From Arsenophonus fragariae (GTDB lineage: Bacteria; Pseudomonadota; Gammaproteobacteria; Enterobacterales; Enterobacteriaceae), in NCBI GenBank assembly GCA_047291315.1, contig JBDPYZ010000002.1, positions 62,001 through 126,000 of the forward strand: a DNA stretch of 64,000 bases, read 5' to 3'. Shown one piece after another: positions 18,538-27,453 of the stretch (its first letter is position 1; every line of letters begins with the position of its first letter). The notes beneath the pieces are model-generated. The model worked only from the letters and a program-made list of their open reading frames with translations. It had not been told where the DNA came from and did not search any database. Both the position numbers and the translations under genes were made by a program.

Positions 18538-18874
18538 TTATTTTGATTTAATTAGTTTTAAGTCATTATTTCGGTATTGCTTTTGTGCTTGATAAAAGTT
18601 TTCATTAGAGCCTAAATTTAAAAGATACAATTCTACTTTTTCTTCCATCCAACAATAACCAAGTAATGTTAACTGTTTATTTAGTTGAAGCTTATGTACT
18701 CTAAGAAAGTTTAAATAGCCCTGTTTCTACTCACCAATTTTTGGATTATCAATTATTTTTTGTATCTCATCTTCTACCAAAGAAAGAAGATAATCGGGCA
18801 ATTTACTTAATGCTTTTGTGAAACGTCTTGTTTCGTAGACATCAAGCTTATAATTTTTTTTGTCCTTCTGACAT
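18538..18874 (-). pseudogene. RelE/ParE-like toxin pseudogene
   Basis: The restored reading is MSEGQKNYKLDVYETRRFTKALSKLPD, then LLSLVEDEIQKIIDNPKIGE, a stop, then LNFLRVHKLQLNKQLTLLGYCW and a C-terminal YLLNLGSNENFYQ. This fits a RelE/ParE-superfamily mRNA interferase or gyrase toxin. Two lesions are seen: an A8 run at codons 5-7 (seven A would restore the frame) and an in-frame TAG after IGE. The ATG lies inside the end of the antitoxin frame, the usual overlapping antitoxin-toxin order. Confidence 0.7.
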
Positions 18875-19084
18875 ATTGCGACACCTTACCATTGTCGACT
18901 TCATTTTTATTTAGCCAGCAAAGAATTAAAAAATAAAAGAGTACGGCAAATCCTGATTATCTTCCGCTATACGACCAATTTTAGCCCAATATTCAATTTG
19001 CTTAGGTACACTTCTATTAGATACCTCAGCATGAATCTTTACATTGCTTACAAAATCATCATCTAAACGTATACTTGTGGCCAT
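18838..19084 (-). pseudogene. ParD-like antitoxin, C-terminus frameshifted
   Basis: MATSIRLDDDFVSNVKIHAEVSNRSVPKQIEYWAKIGRIAEDN begins at 19084 behind a GAGGAAA ribosome site. The start is a short ribbon-helix-helix-type DNA-binding segment as in ParD_like antitoxins that pair with RelE toxins. The frame breaks at LPYSFIF near 18926. In another frame the normal tail, NKNEVDNGKVSQYVRRTKK, is still readable and overlaps the toxin start. Both partners are damaged, so the pair is probably inactive. Confidence 0.7.
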
Positions 19085-19225
19085 TTCTTGTTTCCTCTGT
19101 GATTGAACTACATGCGGGCGAAACACATACTCAACAGCAAGTAGATTAAGTCTACGTCATTTTGTTGCATTGAGCACCACATAAATGCAAACTGAATAGA
19201 TGAAAATCCGAATTTCAGCAAAATC

Positions 19226-19254
19226 AAAATAAACCCCACTTTTTCACGTGGGGC
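19226..19254 (-). terminator. Likely terminator
   Basis: On the minus strand GCCCCAC and GTGGGG form a stem around GTGAAAAA, followed by TTTATTTTGATTTT. It lies between the dead Q gene upstream and the antitoxin gene, so it would insulate the toxin-antitoxin pair from the phage late transcript. Confidence 0.55.
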
Positions 19255-19459
19255 TATGTACTACTTGCCTTATTTACAATATGGATCATGCGAGTTTATA
19301 AAAAAAGTAGTGCGTTAACAGAATATAATGATTTGATTTCAGATTTCAACAAAAACCCCCGCAAAAACCAAAAGCTAGGTTAAATAAGTTAGCTGACCTT
19401 GTTGTTACCCTTATCACAATATCAGGATTTTTACGTACGCAAAGTATTTTTTATGCTAT

Positions 19460-19841
19460 TTTTGTACATCAGGATCCATTTCCAGCTTTATGCTCAGCCT
19501 CATCAACATACCTTCAATCACACCCTCTGCTTTCTGTAATTTTTCCCGATATGTCCATCTGAGCAGTGGTGTCAGTAGTGTTCATAGGCTAATTGGATAA
19601 ATGTTTTACCAAATACATAGTACTCAAAGAGTAAATCGTGAATACCACTATTTTTCTGATTTAATTTAGCCATACAGCTTGAAATAATCATTGCATCATC
19701 TTCGCAACATTGGGGTCTTGATTTTATTTTGAACGGAATTAAACCTTTAAATCCTGTTGCGATAGATGACCAATACACATCTTATCTGTTATCAGCTACC
19801 CATGCACCCCAACGAGCCAATACCTGCTGAATATCCCTCAT
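19460..19841 (-). pseudogene. Lambdoid antitermination protein Q pseudogene
   Basis: The frame from 19841 reads MRDIQQVLARWGAWVADNR, a TAA stop, then VYWSSIATGFKGLIPFKIKSRPQCCEDDAMIISSCMAKLN, and later FEYYVFGKTFIQLAYEH. This is the phage antiterminator Q family that lets RNA polymerase read through into late genes. The last part, CSDGHIGK then LEMDPDVQK-like, is in another frame near 19480-19570. One stop and at least one frameshift kill it. Its place after NinB/NinG matches lambda order, read leftward. Confidence 0.75.
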
Positions 19842-19925
19842 CTCCCCGCAATACAGTATAATTAGGGGCATAGGTATTAACCATGTGCCCTGCTTTGAAT
19901 GTTTAATCGTGGTTTAGTGTGCGGG

Positions 19926-20384
19926 CTATTGTTCGCACATTCGAAAGGTAATACCTGCCTGGTACCAGTCCGGTAAGAAAAACTCAATGCGACCCGAATA
20001 GCCATCCAGACTCATCACTTTCATTCGCTTAAGCTCATCTTTCATCTGACTGTACAGTTCGTCCATTTCACTTTGTTTAAGTCTGATAGCTGTATTAGCC
20101 AGCATGGCTATTTGGGCAATTGTCATCTCACCGTAGATTATCTCTGCATGAGCAGTAAACTCGTAAGTGTCTTCACTTAACTTACGATGACAGCCTATGC
20201 AGTGGGAGAAACTATTACAGGGATGATAACGGGTGGATTTGTGTCGTCTTGATTTGAAATGTGAGCAGTGTAGTTTAGCGCGTTCGTTCTGAAAATATCG
20301 TCCGCAATAATCGCATATCCAATTTGTTCTTTCACGGACTAATTCAGAGAACACGACATCATGCTTATCTCTTTTAAGTGCCAT
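19926..20384 (-). CDS. Phage NinG/HNH-like zinc-binding protein
   Basis: A 152-residue intact frame with three Cys-rich knots: CDYCGRYF, LHCSHFKSRRHKSTRYHP, and FSHCIGCHRKLSED. These suggest a zinc-stabilised HNH-like fold as in lambda NinG/Rap-type recombination proteins. The C-terminal half is helical. It follows the NinB-like gene with stop and start separated by one base or less, and lies before Q, as in the lambda nin region. The exact family is not certain. It is one of few intact phage genes here but has no functional phage context. Confidence 0.6.
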   Translation of the reverse strand: MALKRDKHDVVFSELVRERTNWICDYCGRYFQNERAKLHCSHFKSRRHKSTRYHPCNSFSHCIGCHRKLSEDTYEFTAHAEIIYGEMTIAQIAMLANTAIRLKQSEMDELYSQMKDELKRMKVMSLDGYSGRIEFFLPDWYQAGITFRMCEQ

Positions 20385-20815
20385 TTAATTTTCCTGCTCC
20401 TGTTTTAATTTCATATACTCAGAACTTTCAGGTATTGTCACGAAACAACCTATCCCAGCTGCCCAGCATTCCACTCTTTGCATAAAAATATGCATCTCCC
20501 CTGTATCGATTTTAGATATTCTCCTGAGCACTCTGACACGCTCTGGCTCCTGTGTGGTCGCATCAATAGACTCGACCACTTCATAGCCAAAAAATGTGTG
20601 CTTAAGCATTTCCTTCACTTGCTCAGGTGTGAAGTGAGCGCCGTTAGCACACAAATACTTACTTATCTCCCGTGAAAAAGTGAGTTTTGAGATAATGAGC
20701 GCGTTTTCCTGTAAGGCTTGATGATGAGTTGATCCGGTTGTTTTGTTGCTAGGACGGCTTTGAGGGTTTGCCAGACTGAGTGCCTGGTTGATTCGTAGAA
20801 GAGTAATTTTTTAGT
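20385..20815 (-). pseudogene. Phage NinB-family recombination protein pseudogene
   Basis: The intact 3' part (20385-20654) reads HFTPEQVKEMLKHTFFGYEVVES and VECWAAGIGCFVTIPES. Upstream, in other frames, KKLLFYESTRHSVWQTLKAVLATKQPDQ, then KPYRKTRSLSQNSLFH and EISKYLCANG complete the NinB pattern (RSLSQN is the family hallmark). At least two frameshifts separate these parts. NinB/Orf is a recombination mediator that can replace RecFOR for the phage. It directly precedes the NinG-like gene. Confidence 0.7.
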
Positions 20816-21541
20816 CTCCTTTTGGTAGTTCTAATAACGTTTTGCTTGCTTTTAATGCTTTAATTTCCTTCTCCGCACTCCAATATATCCAGAATATTTC
20901 TTTATGTGAGTGAACATCACGAGAAAATCCCTTATTATCCAACGTCCTGGCTGTGCATAACGACTCTAATGGCTTGTGAGTCTATCAATTGCATTTATCA
21001 CCTCCTATTTGCTGAGATGGACTCATTGGTGTTGCGAACATATCTGTGCCTTTACTGACTTCTCGTACTGCCTGAGTCGGTGACATGCCCGATTGAATAG
21101 TAGCCTGAAATGCTGCTTGCTCTATCTTCTGCATACAAAGCTGAATCCCAAGTTGTTATTCATTGGCTTTACTTCGCTCATCTGAACATAGACCTGCTAA
21201 ACGATTTTCAATTTTGGCCAGATTGATGTAATGATGTTTCTCTGCACCTAAATCACGTAAAGCATCACGGGACTCATGGTAATAAGGTAAATAGGAATAT
21301 ACATCATGAAACTGGACAATCCATTCATTGTAACCGCAAAACACCCCAATATGGGTAACTTAGTTGAGGTTACTAATTGCAGTCACAATTTCTCTGATTC
21401 ACGTTATCTAGTCAATCTTAAGATATGGGACGAAGAAGACCAGAGAACTAAAACGTTAAAAAAATAATTCAATATTTAACAATAGAAAACGAGTATCTGA
21501 AAAAAAAATCGAAAACTCATGAAGGTACATCGGGAAATTAG
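20816..21541 (-). other. Degraded phage genes of unknown family
   Basis: Minus-strand pieces include a 62-residue frame at 21156-21344 (MFCGYNEWIVQFHDVYSYLPYYHESRD) followed, after a stop, by QLGIQLCMQKIEQAAFQATIQSGMSPTQAVREV up to about 21000. Closer to NinB a frame ends KEIFWIYWSAEKEIKALKASKTLLELPKGD. These probably are two small early genes of the lambdoid replication/nin operon. I do not recognise the families. No promoter or hairpin is clear. Confidence 0.4.
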
Positions 21542-21542
21542 T

Positions 21543-21615
21543 GTGCTGTGCAGGGTTTGAACCTGCAACCGATGGACTAAAAGCACACAGCTCTATCAGC
21601 TGAGCTACTACATCT
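21543..21615 (-). tRNA. Degenerate tRNA-Lys(UUU)-like relic
   Basis: The minus strand contains a clear D-arm (AGCTCAGCTGATAGAGCT), a loop CTTTTAG with anticodon TTT, and a T-arm (GCAGGTTCAAACCCTGC). The T-arm and D-arm pair well. The anticodon stem flanks (TGTGTG and TCCATC) pair badly, and the 5' acceptor arm does not match the 3' arm. It resembles tRNA-Lys. Phages often carry tRNA genes, and tRNAs are common integration sites; either origin is possible. It is unlikely to be functional. Confidence 0.45.
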
Positions 21616-21625
21616 TACTTTTAAA

Positions 21626-22282
21626 TTATAACAGTCCCTTTAATAAAAATGGCGGGAAGTAATTATCAAATCCTTCAGCGATGCCATAATCTCTCAGTTG
21701 TTTTCGTGAATGAATACCAATTTTGTTACCTATCTGTCGGATTATTTGCTCTACGACACAAGAATATGTACCTAACCTCAATGCCATTTCTTGATTACTC
21801 ATTAATTTCATCCCGAAAAAAACACACACATTAAGTTCTTCAGTAGTAAATAAAGCATTTGGTGAGTGATTTGTTAAAAAAGAAGAGGCAGTAGGATTTT
21901 TAAAGAAATATTTTGATAATAATATGGGCGGTATTTTTCTCGCGTGACAAATAGTCCCGACAACTTTATTCTGACTATAATGTGGGGTTGTTTTAGTGAA
22001 AAGAGTATGTAATGTTTTTTCTGTTCCTGTGATGTGAGTAACAATAGAAAATATTGGCTTATCATATTAGTAAACAATTTGTTCGTGGCTATCAATTGTG
22101 TCAGCATATTCACCCCATGATAGTGGGCACTCAGAGGCTAGTCTTACTTCAACATCGAAATTCATTGACAAACAAGAAATATCAAAGGCGACTTTATTAG
22201 CATAGACAAAACGTAATTCAATATCTTTTATATCCCAATAATCTTTCCATAAACGAGATGAGACGCTTTGTTGATACATCAC
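21626..22282 (-). pseudogene. PAS-LuxR type transcriptional regulator pseudogene
   Basis: The 5' frame (22067-22282) contains a PAS-like segment, KDIELRFVYANKVAFDI. The 3' frame (21626-21829) contains a LuxR-type helix-turn-helix tail: MSNQEMALRLGTYSCVVEQIIRQIGNKIGIHSRKQLRDYGI. Intermediate pieces such as ISKYFFKNPTASSFLTNHSPNALFTTEELN lie in other frames. Together this is a solo LuxR-family regulator of about 220 residues with several lesions. Regulators of this type are plentiful in Photorhabdus-like bacteria. It may be chromosomal or phage cargo. Confidence 0.55.
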
Positions 22283-22420
22283 TAGTTTTCATAAGATAGA
22301 ATCTGTTGATGAATAGTATTTTTTATAAAAACAAGAAACTACCATGATTCCATAAAATTGAAATAAGGAAACAATCACCAAACTGATATAACAAATAAGC
22401 TAACGGCCCACTATAAGTGA

Positions 22421-22765
22421 TTATAGTACAGGCATCAAAAAGGCTTTTACCACCAAAGAAAGAATACCTAAAATACCCGCACCTAACATCCAGCGCATTA
22501 ACTTTTGTTCAGCGCAAATGCCTAACATTTCAAGTTGCAGGTCTTTTCAGACAAGTGATATCTGTGAATCTATCTTGGCATCAAGTTTATCAAATCTTGC
22601 GTCTATTTCTCTACGCACATCGTCTAAATCTCTTTTAGTTGCTACACCAGCCACCTCATGAGACTTACGCTCAGCAATAGAAATTGCTTTTGCCTGCTCT
22701 TTTGGCAACCCCGCATTCTCTAATGTTTCGACAAATTTTTGTGTATCAAACGCAACTTGACTCAT
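22421..22765 (-). pseudogene. DUF1640-like coiled-coil membrane protein, frameshifted (copy B)
   Basis: From 22765, MSQVAFDTQKFVETLENAGLPKEQAKAISIAERKSHEV leads into a coiled coil (KRDLDDVRREIDARFDKLDAKID). After a frameshift near 22550 the C-terminal membrane helix reads RWMLGAGILGILSLVVKAFLMPVL to a TAA at 22421. The layout (N-terminal motif, coiled coil, membrane anchor) is that of DUF1640-like proteins of unknown function. Copy A at 16430 is more decayed. Confidence 0.65.
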
Positions 22766-22868
22766 AGGGAAATCTTCCTGTTTTGATAAGTCTAACGGGT
22801 TTAGGGTCCAATCTGCAAAATCTTTCACCTTTATACCTTAATTCGTTTAACCACGGAGAAATATTTTT

Positions 22869-23665
22869 ATGTCTAAATTAGTTGTTATTGAAAATACTAT
22901 TGTCCACCAAGAGGCTATCGGACGTTATTGTCTAAATGATTTACATAAAGCATCAGGGGGACATGATAAGCATAAACCTTCCAATTTTCTCAGAAATGAT
23001 TCTGTTAGAGAACTTTGTTTAGAAATTGACCGATGCTCAGATATGAGCATCGCTTCTGTTAACGTTGTTAAACGCCGCGCGTAACAAGGAACTTAGGTCG
23101 CTAAAGAACTAATTTACACTTATGCCATGTGGATTAGTGCAACTTTCCATCTCAAAGTCATTCGTACGTTTGATGAAGCTATTTCTACACCTAACCAACC
23201 TTTAACCGATAAAGTACAAGCTAGCTTGGCAATGCTGGCATTTTACAAACAGGAATTGCGGATTGCTCCTTCCGGCCTACTAGGTGCAATGAAAAGACTA
23301 CAATATTCGTTAAGTATCTAGATATTCTCCCTGCTTAAGCTGTTGATGCGCCGGAGGGTTGTTTAACAGGCTAAAGCTAAATAACACACTCTTTTACGGA
23401 GCTTTTACTATTACATGGTAAACCCTACAGCCCGCCCTCCGGTTTTAAGCGTCTGCAATTATTAGGTATTGTTGAACGTAAATCACGCCCTAGCAGTAAA
23501 CATCCTGACAAGGAAAAACTATTTTGGTCACTGACAGAGAAAGGATTACAGTTTGGAAAAAATCTAACTGAGCCTAATAATCCCCGTCAGACTCAACCCC
23601 ACTTTTACGATAACCAGTTTCCTAGATTATTAGATGTGATGATGAATGGGATCGTAGCAGCATAA
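22869..23665 (+). pseudogene. Phage KilA-N domain protein pseudogene
   Basis: From 22869: SKLVVIENTIVHQEAIGRYCLNDLHKASGG then KPSNFLRNDSVRELCLEI, the KilA-N DNA-binding domain. After a stop near 23084 other frames give YVAKELIYTYAMWISATFHLKVIRTFDEAI. Further on, GFKRLQLLGIVERKSRPSSKH, LFWSLTEKGLQFGKNL and FYDNQFPRLLDVM complete a C-terminal winged-helix-like antirepressor tail. At least three lesions are present. Its 28-base leader is nearly identical to that of the unrelated ORF6N gene at 15603. Confidence 0.75.
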
Positions 23666-23709
23666 TAAAACATTGACATTCAAAATACCCATTGACGAAA
23701 GAAGAAATC

Positions 23710-23960
23710 ATGCGCTATAGTTTACCTGCACCTGCAAAATCAGGTGTCGGGATTGAGCTCTCGCTGTGGTTATTGCGACATAGAAGCGCCACGAGCGTAT
23801 TTTTTAATGTCGTAGTCTAGCTAAGCTATACCTTTCAATGGTGGACTGGATGGGGCAGCTGAAAAGCTGGCCGTTTGATAATCGCGGTAAGGTCAACCCT
23901 ATTCAGTTCATCACCCAAGATTGACCTCAAAGGTGGTGAGTAAATTCAGATTATCAATGG
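23710..23960 (+). pseudogene. Ash/Icd-like phage small protein relic (copy A)
   Basis: The frame from 23710 reads MRYSLPAPAKSGVGIELSLWLLRHRSATSVFFNVVV, then a stop, then YTFQWWTGWG and AGRLIIA in shifting frames. The S(A)VFFNV then FQWWxGxG pattern is typical of the small Ash/Icd-like proteins encoded just before phage regulator genes. A matching relic lies at 41117. It lies just before rha, as in many enteric prophages. Confidence 0.5.
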
Positions 23961-23968
23961 AGGTCGCT

Positions 23969-24629
23969 ATGACACTTCAACTTTCTACTATCACACCCAA
24001 AGTTACTATTCATAACAGCAAAGCTGTTACTACGTCTCAAGATGTTGCTGATTATTTTGGTAAGCGACATGATGATGTCTTAAAGAAAATACGCTTGCTC
24101 GATTGCTCATCTGATTTTCATGCCCGCAATTTTGCGGAAATGTTCCAGAAAATAAATATAGACAAAAGTGCAAAATGAGAATCTAAATACTAGGAAATGA
24201 CCAAAGACGAATTCGTATTCTTAGTTATGGGATTTACAGGCAAGAAAGCAGCTGAATTCAATCGCATGGAGCAGAGTTACATTCTGCACCAACAAGAATA
24301 CACAGAACCTTGCCCATATCATTGACTCAAAACTTTCGTTTCAGAGATGCATGGAATAATGCTATCTGGTATGCGTTGAGATAAGCGACCGTCATTCCTA
24401 CACCTTATCCGATGGAAGTCAGACTTGTCCCTTTTATCGCGTCAGAATGTGAGCGTATCTGGTATGTAACAGAACATCTGCAGGATATGATAGCAGATGC
24501 AGAAAAAACAGCGATTAAACGAATTATTCGTAAACGTGAAAATGCTAAGAGGGTAATTTCAGAGATAGATAACCTGTTATCTCTGGCTGGCACAAAGCAA
24601 AATTGACCCATTTTATTCAACGTAACTAA
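23969..24629 (+). pseudogene. rha: Phage Rha-family regulator pseudogene (copy A)
   Basis: TITPKVTIHNSKAVTTSQDVADYFGKRHDDVLKKIRLL starts at 23969 behind a GGAGG site; this is the Rha N-terminal domain. A stop follows INIDKSAK. YEMTKDEFVFLVMGFTGKKAAEFNRME continues in another frame. The C-terminal part RLVPFIASECERIWYVTEHLQDMIADAEKTAIKRII is at 24418-24606, ending after another shift in KLTHFIQRN. Rha proteins are phage regulators that interfere with lysis/lysogeny control. Multiple lesions make it dead. Copy B is at 41376. Confidence 0.8.
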
Positions 24630-24694
24630 ATAATCTTAACGCCCTTTTTTACAGAGGCAATCGTTCATCAATTTAATTATTGAGAAATTCTTAC

Positions 24695-25483
24695 ATGAAA
24701 AATTTAATTAATATTGAAACAAAAAATATCAATGATGAATTAATCCAGACGGTTAATGCACGTGATTTACATTCGTTTTTGGAAAGTAAACAGGAGTTTG
24801 CTAATTGGATAAAATACCATATCAACAATATGGTTTTATTGAACACTAGGACTTTTTGATAAATTTATCAAAAAACCCAAATGGAGAGCGTCCAACAAAG
24901 GAATACCACATCCCCCTCAATATGGCGAAAGGGCTTTCGATGGTCTAGCGTAACGAAAAAGGTAAGGAGGCTCGTCAATATTTCATTCTGTGCGAAAAAC
25001 ACGCTAAAACTGCTCCACACGCTATCCCACAAACACTTCCTGAAACGCTACTCCTTGCCGCTGAAATAGCAGAAAAAGTTCAACACCTGGCGTTGGTTAA
25101 CAAAGAACAAAAAACGGACATCGATAGTCTTAAAAACCTGTTCCAGGTTGGCATGTTACCTGTCCAGTTTTGCAAACAACTTAATGGCGTAAACATTAAC
25201 CAGGCCAACCTTTGTCTACAGGAGCGTCATTTTCTCTACGATGCAGAAAAGGATATTTACAAACCTCATGTCTGGCGTGTCCATGCTTATACACGAGATA
25301 AATATTTAACCAAATCGCCCTACATCACTGCAACAGAAACAGTTCAACGCCAGTGTTACCGAATCGTTCTGTTAAAAAAAAGGAGCTTCATGGCTATATC
25401 ATCAATATCTAAAAAACAAGCTACGGATGAAGAAAGACTGGAACGGTCAATTCACCCAAGACAAATATTATCAAGTTACATAA
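24695..25483 (+). pseudogene. AntA-type phage antirepressor pseudogene (copy A)
   Basis: NLINIETKNINDELIQTVNARDLHSFLESK begins the AntA domain. A frameshift follows, then ERPTKEYHIPLNMAKGLSMV, TAG (24946-24948) where relatives have a Glu codon, then RNEKGKEARQYFILCEKHAK. The long C-terminal domain (25093 onward) reads DSLKNLFQVGMLPVQFCKQLNGVNINQAN. At an A8 run (25374-25381) the frame splits again. With one A fewer it ends ASWLYHQYLKNKLRMKKDWNGQFTQ. From about 24887 it is identical, stop included, to copy B at 42215. Confidence 0.75.
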
Positions 25484-25492
25484 GAAACAATG

Positions 25493-25567
25493 ATGAATAA
25501 GGACGTTATTATTGCCCGTATTATTGCGGCATCCAAAGATATTTTACCTGCGAAAAAGCCATCATGA
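25493..25567 (+). CDS. Small phage ORF (24 residues), uncertain
   Basis: MNKDVIIARIIAASKDILPAKKPS ends with TGA that overlaps the next ATG (ATGA at 25564-25567), a pattern of coupled genes. The copy at 43011-43085 is identical. It is too short to assign and could be chance. No family is recognised. Confidence 0.3.
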   Translation: MNKDVIIARIIAASKDILPAKKPS

Positions 25568-25731
25568 CGCTGAAAGATAAATATCTTTTAGCCATACGCC
25601 AATTCAAGCATACAAAGCCCTATTTTATGGCTTTAATAAAGAAAAAACTTGAACTGTATAACGCCTATCGTCGCCATCGTAGGGCAATACAGGCACTACT
25701 CAAATATCAATCAAAGAAAGCTGACGAATAA
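25564..25731 (+). CDS. Small basic phage protein (55 residues), unknown
   Basis: MTLKDKYLLAIRQFKHTKPYFMALIKKKLELYNAYRRHRRAIQALLKYQSKKADE is highly basic and helical, perhaps nucleic-acid binding. The ATGA overlap with the preceding small frame supports translation. The second copy at 43082-43249 is identical. No family is recognised; it lies between the antirepressor and recombination genes. Confidence 0.5.
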   Translation: MTLKDKYLLAIRQFKHTKPYFMALIKKKLELYNAYRRHRRAIQALLKYQSKKADE

Positions 25732-25788
25732 AGACAGTATCCTACAAATCAATCACATCTGAATATCAATAACTTAAGAGCTAACAAT

Positions 25789-25923
25789 ATGAACCAGCTC
25801 AAATAGCAAGAGCTTCGCTATCGTTTAAATAGTGAGGGCTTCTATCAGAAAGAATCCATAAAAATTATCCCCACCTTGCTAATCATCGCGTTGGCAAGCC
25901 TCGTTTTACTGTTAGCAAGATAG
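25789..25923 (+). pseudogene. Small membrane protein gene with early amber codon (copy A)
   Basis: MNQLK, TAG (25804-25806), then QELRYRLNSEGFYQKESIKIIPTLLIIALASLVLLLAR. The tail is a typical single membrane helix. One TAG splits an otherwise open 44-codon frame. The same TAG is in copy B at 43322. Such small membrane proteins are common in the phage left operon; the function is unknown. Confidence 0.55.
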
Positions 25924-25931
25924 GAGGTCAC

Positions 25932-26180
25932 ATGAATCCTTACGCAATGCAAGATTATTGGTACGAACAACAACAAGAAGTTGCTTATTGGGAAGACAGA
26001 CTGGATGAACAAATCAGCGAACTTGTCCAGCCTGTCTATGACTGCCTTCCTTCCTCAATCATGAGGAAACTCAATAATGAGGATTGGGACGATATCTGGA
26101 AGGCGCTGTTTAACCATTTGAAAAGTGAGCACATACATCTGTACGAAGCTCTTCAAGCACCTAAGAGGAAATATCTATGA
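25932..26180 (+). CDS. Hypothetical phage protein (82 residues, copy A)
   Basis: MNPYAMQDYWYEQQQEVAYWEDRLDEQISELVQPVYDCLPSSIMRKL is an acidic, Tyr/Trp-rich helical protein. A strong AGGAGGTCAC site precedes the ATG. Its end overlaps the SSAP start by four bases (ATGA), so it is translated with the recombination genes. The copy at 43450-43698 is identical in sequence. I do not recognise the family. Confidence 0.65.
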   Translation: MNPYAMQDYWYEQQQEVAYWEDRLDEQISELVQPVYDCLPSSIMRKLNNEDWDDIWKALFNHLKSEHIHLYEALQAPKRKYL

Positions 26181-26926
26181 GCAGCGCAGAGCACACCGAA
26201 AAAGAAAAAAGTTTTCAACAACAAGTTTGGGAAACGCTTTCTGCGATTAACGTTAACGAAAAGATAGAAAAGAAAAACGGCCTCTCTTATCTTTCATGGG
26301 CTTGGGCGTGGGGCGTATTAATGGCGCACTACCCAGAATCCTATTATGTCATTGATGACGTCAGCTATAACAATGATGGCAGTGCCATGGTGTCATTAAC
26401 GCTCACAATCAAACAGAGTGATAACGAATTTTCCCGCAAAATGTGGCTGCCCATTATGGATTACAGAAATCAGGCCATTTCTAATCCTAACTCGGTTGAC
26501 ATCAATAAAACCCTCATGCGCTGTTTGACGAAAGCCATTTCGATGTTTGGACTAGGGTTTTACATCTATGCGGGTGAAGATTTGCCTGAACCAGAAAAAA
26601 TTGTGATACAGAAAGAAAAAGCACAGCAAAAAACCCATTATGAGCAGTTAATCAAGGAATTAAAAACGGCGGCACAAGACGGGGTTGAATCAATGAAATC
26701 GTATTGGCAACAGTTAACACCAGAGGAAACGGAAATCATTGGTGAAAAAAACAAGATAGATATTTATCACAACATCGCAATGAAAAATGAGGCTAATCAT
26801 GAAACAAAGAACAGACGAGTGGTTTCAGGTAAGACTGGGGAAGGTCACCGCCAGCAATTTACACAAAGTGTTATCCAAAGGCAAGGGAACAACACAACGA
26901 AACTACCTCATGCAGTTAGTCTGTGA
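26177..26926 (+). CDS. Phage single-strand annealing protein, DUF1071/Sak-like (copy A)
   Basis: The core NVNEKIEKKNGLSYLSWAWAWGVLMAHYPESYYVIDD and NKTLMRCLTKAISMFGLGFYIYAGEDL is the DUF1071 pattern of Rad52-like phage annealing proteins. Such proteins pair complementary single strands during phage recombination, working with the exonuclease encoded next. The C-terminal ~45 residues read on into the exonuclease gene in a different frame. The natural stop was probably near 26790 and was lost by an indel. Length is 249 residues. Copy B at 43695 differs by one Ile-to-Met change. Confidence 0.75.
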   Translation: MSSAEHTEKEKSFQQQVWETLSAINVNEKIEKKNGLSYLSWAWAWGVLMAHYPESYYVIDDVSYNNDGSAMVSLTLTIKQSDNEFSRKMWLPIMDYRNQAISNPNSVDINKTLMRCLTKAISMFGLGFYIYAGEDLPEPEKIVIQKEKAQQKTHYEQLIKELKTAAQDGVESMKSYWQQLTPEETEIIGEKNKIDIYHNIAMKNEANHETKNRRVVSGKTGEGHRQQFTQSVIQRQGNNTTKLPHAVSL

Positions 26927-27453
26927 AACCCTTACCGGACAAAGGGAAGAAATAAAAACCAATAATGCCATTGAACGGGGTATCGCTCTTGAGCCTAAAG
27001 CCAGAGAACGATACTGCCTCAATGAGTTTGATGTCTCTGTCACCAAAAACCGGTTTTGTTCCCCACCCTACTATCGAGCTATTTGGTGCCAATCCTGACG
27101 GTTTAGTTAATGATGATGGACTTATCGAAATAAAATGTCCCAACACCACCACCCATATCGAAACCATTATCACAGGTAAACCCAAGTACGAATATCTGTT
27201 ACAAATGCATGGGCAAATGATGTGTACAGGCAGAAACTGGTGCGATTTTATCAGCTATGATGACAGACTCCCACCTAATCTTGCCTACTATAAAATCCGG
27301 ATTATCAAGGATGACAAACTGGTTAACAAAATTGAACAGACCGTTCAAAGATTTATTAACAAACTCAAATCAGAAATTAACAGCATTAATAAACATGTGG
27401 AGGCTCCATGGCAAACCAGAACCAGTGTAACTTTACCGGTCGCATCGGTTTAG
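26799..27453 (+). pseudogene. YqaJ/lambda-exo type recombination exonuclease, frameshifted (copy A)
   Basis: From ATG 26799: MKQRTDEWFQVRLGKVTASNL, then RGIALEPKARERY, the N-terminal half of YqaJ/lambda exonuclease family nucleases. The frame breaks at an A5 run (27045-27049); removing one A gives KTGFVPHPTIELFGANPDGLVNDDGLIEIKCPN with the catalytic D...EIK motif, then LLQMHGQMMCTGRNWCDFISYD. All active-site residues survive once the frame is restored. The stop lies beyond the SSB start, unlike copy B, which ends normally. Copy B has the same A5 lesion. Confidence 0.8.

Larger units (their letters stand above)
24887..27375 (+). repeat. Long near-identical direct repeat, copy A
   Basis: About 2.49 kb from the middle of antA through the exonuclease gene matches 42405-44886 almost base for base; the offset is 17518. 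Visible differences are a few substitutions (one Ile/Met change in the SSAP gene, others near 26568, 26741, 27252 and 27350) and a 6-base indel at about 27187. Homology continues on both sides but is more diverged or patchy. A second short identical block is 29330-29657 / 46892-47218. Both copies point the same way and flank the nqr-gmhA block. Confidence 0.9.

Noticed and set aside
21543..21615. A functional phage tRNA-Lys
   Set aside because: Anticodon and acceptor stems do not pair well; recorded only as a relic.
26916..27185. 89-codon minus-strand frame, repeated at 44434-44703, as a conserved new gene
   Set aside because: It lies antisense to the exonuclease and is repeated only because the whole block is duplicated; no family resemblance or ribosome site.
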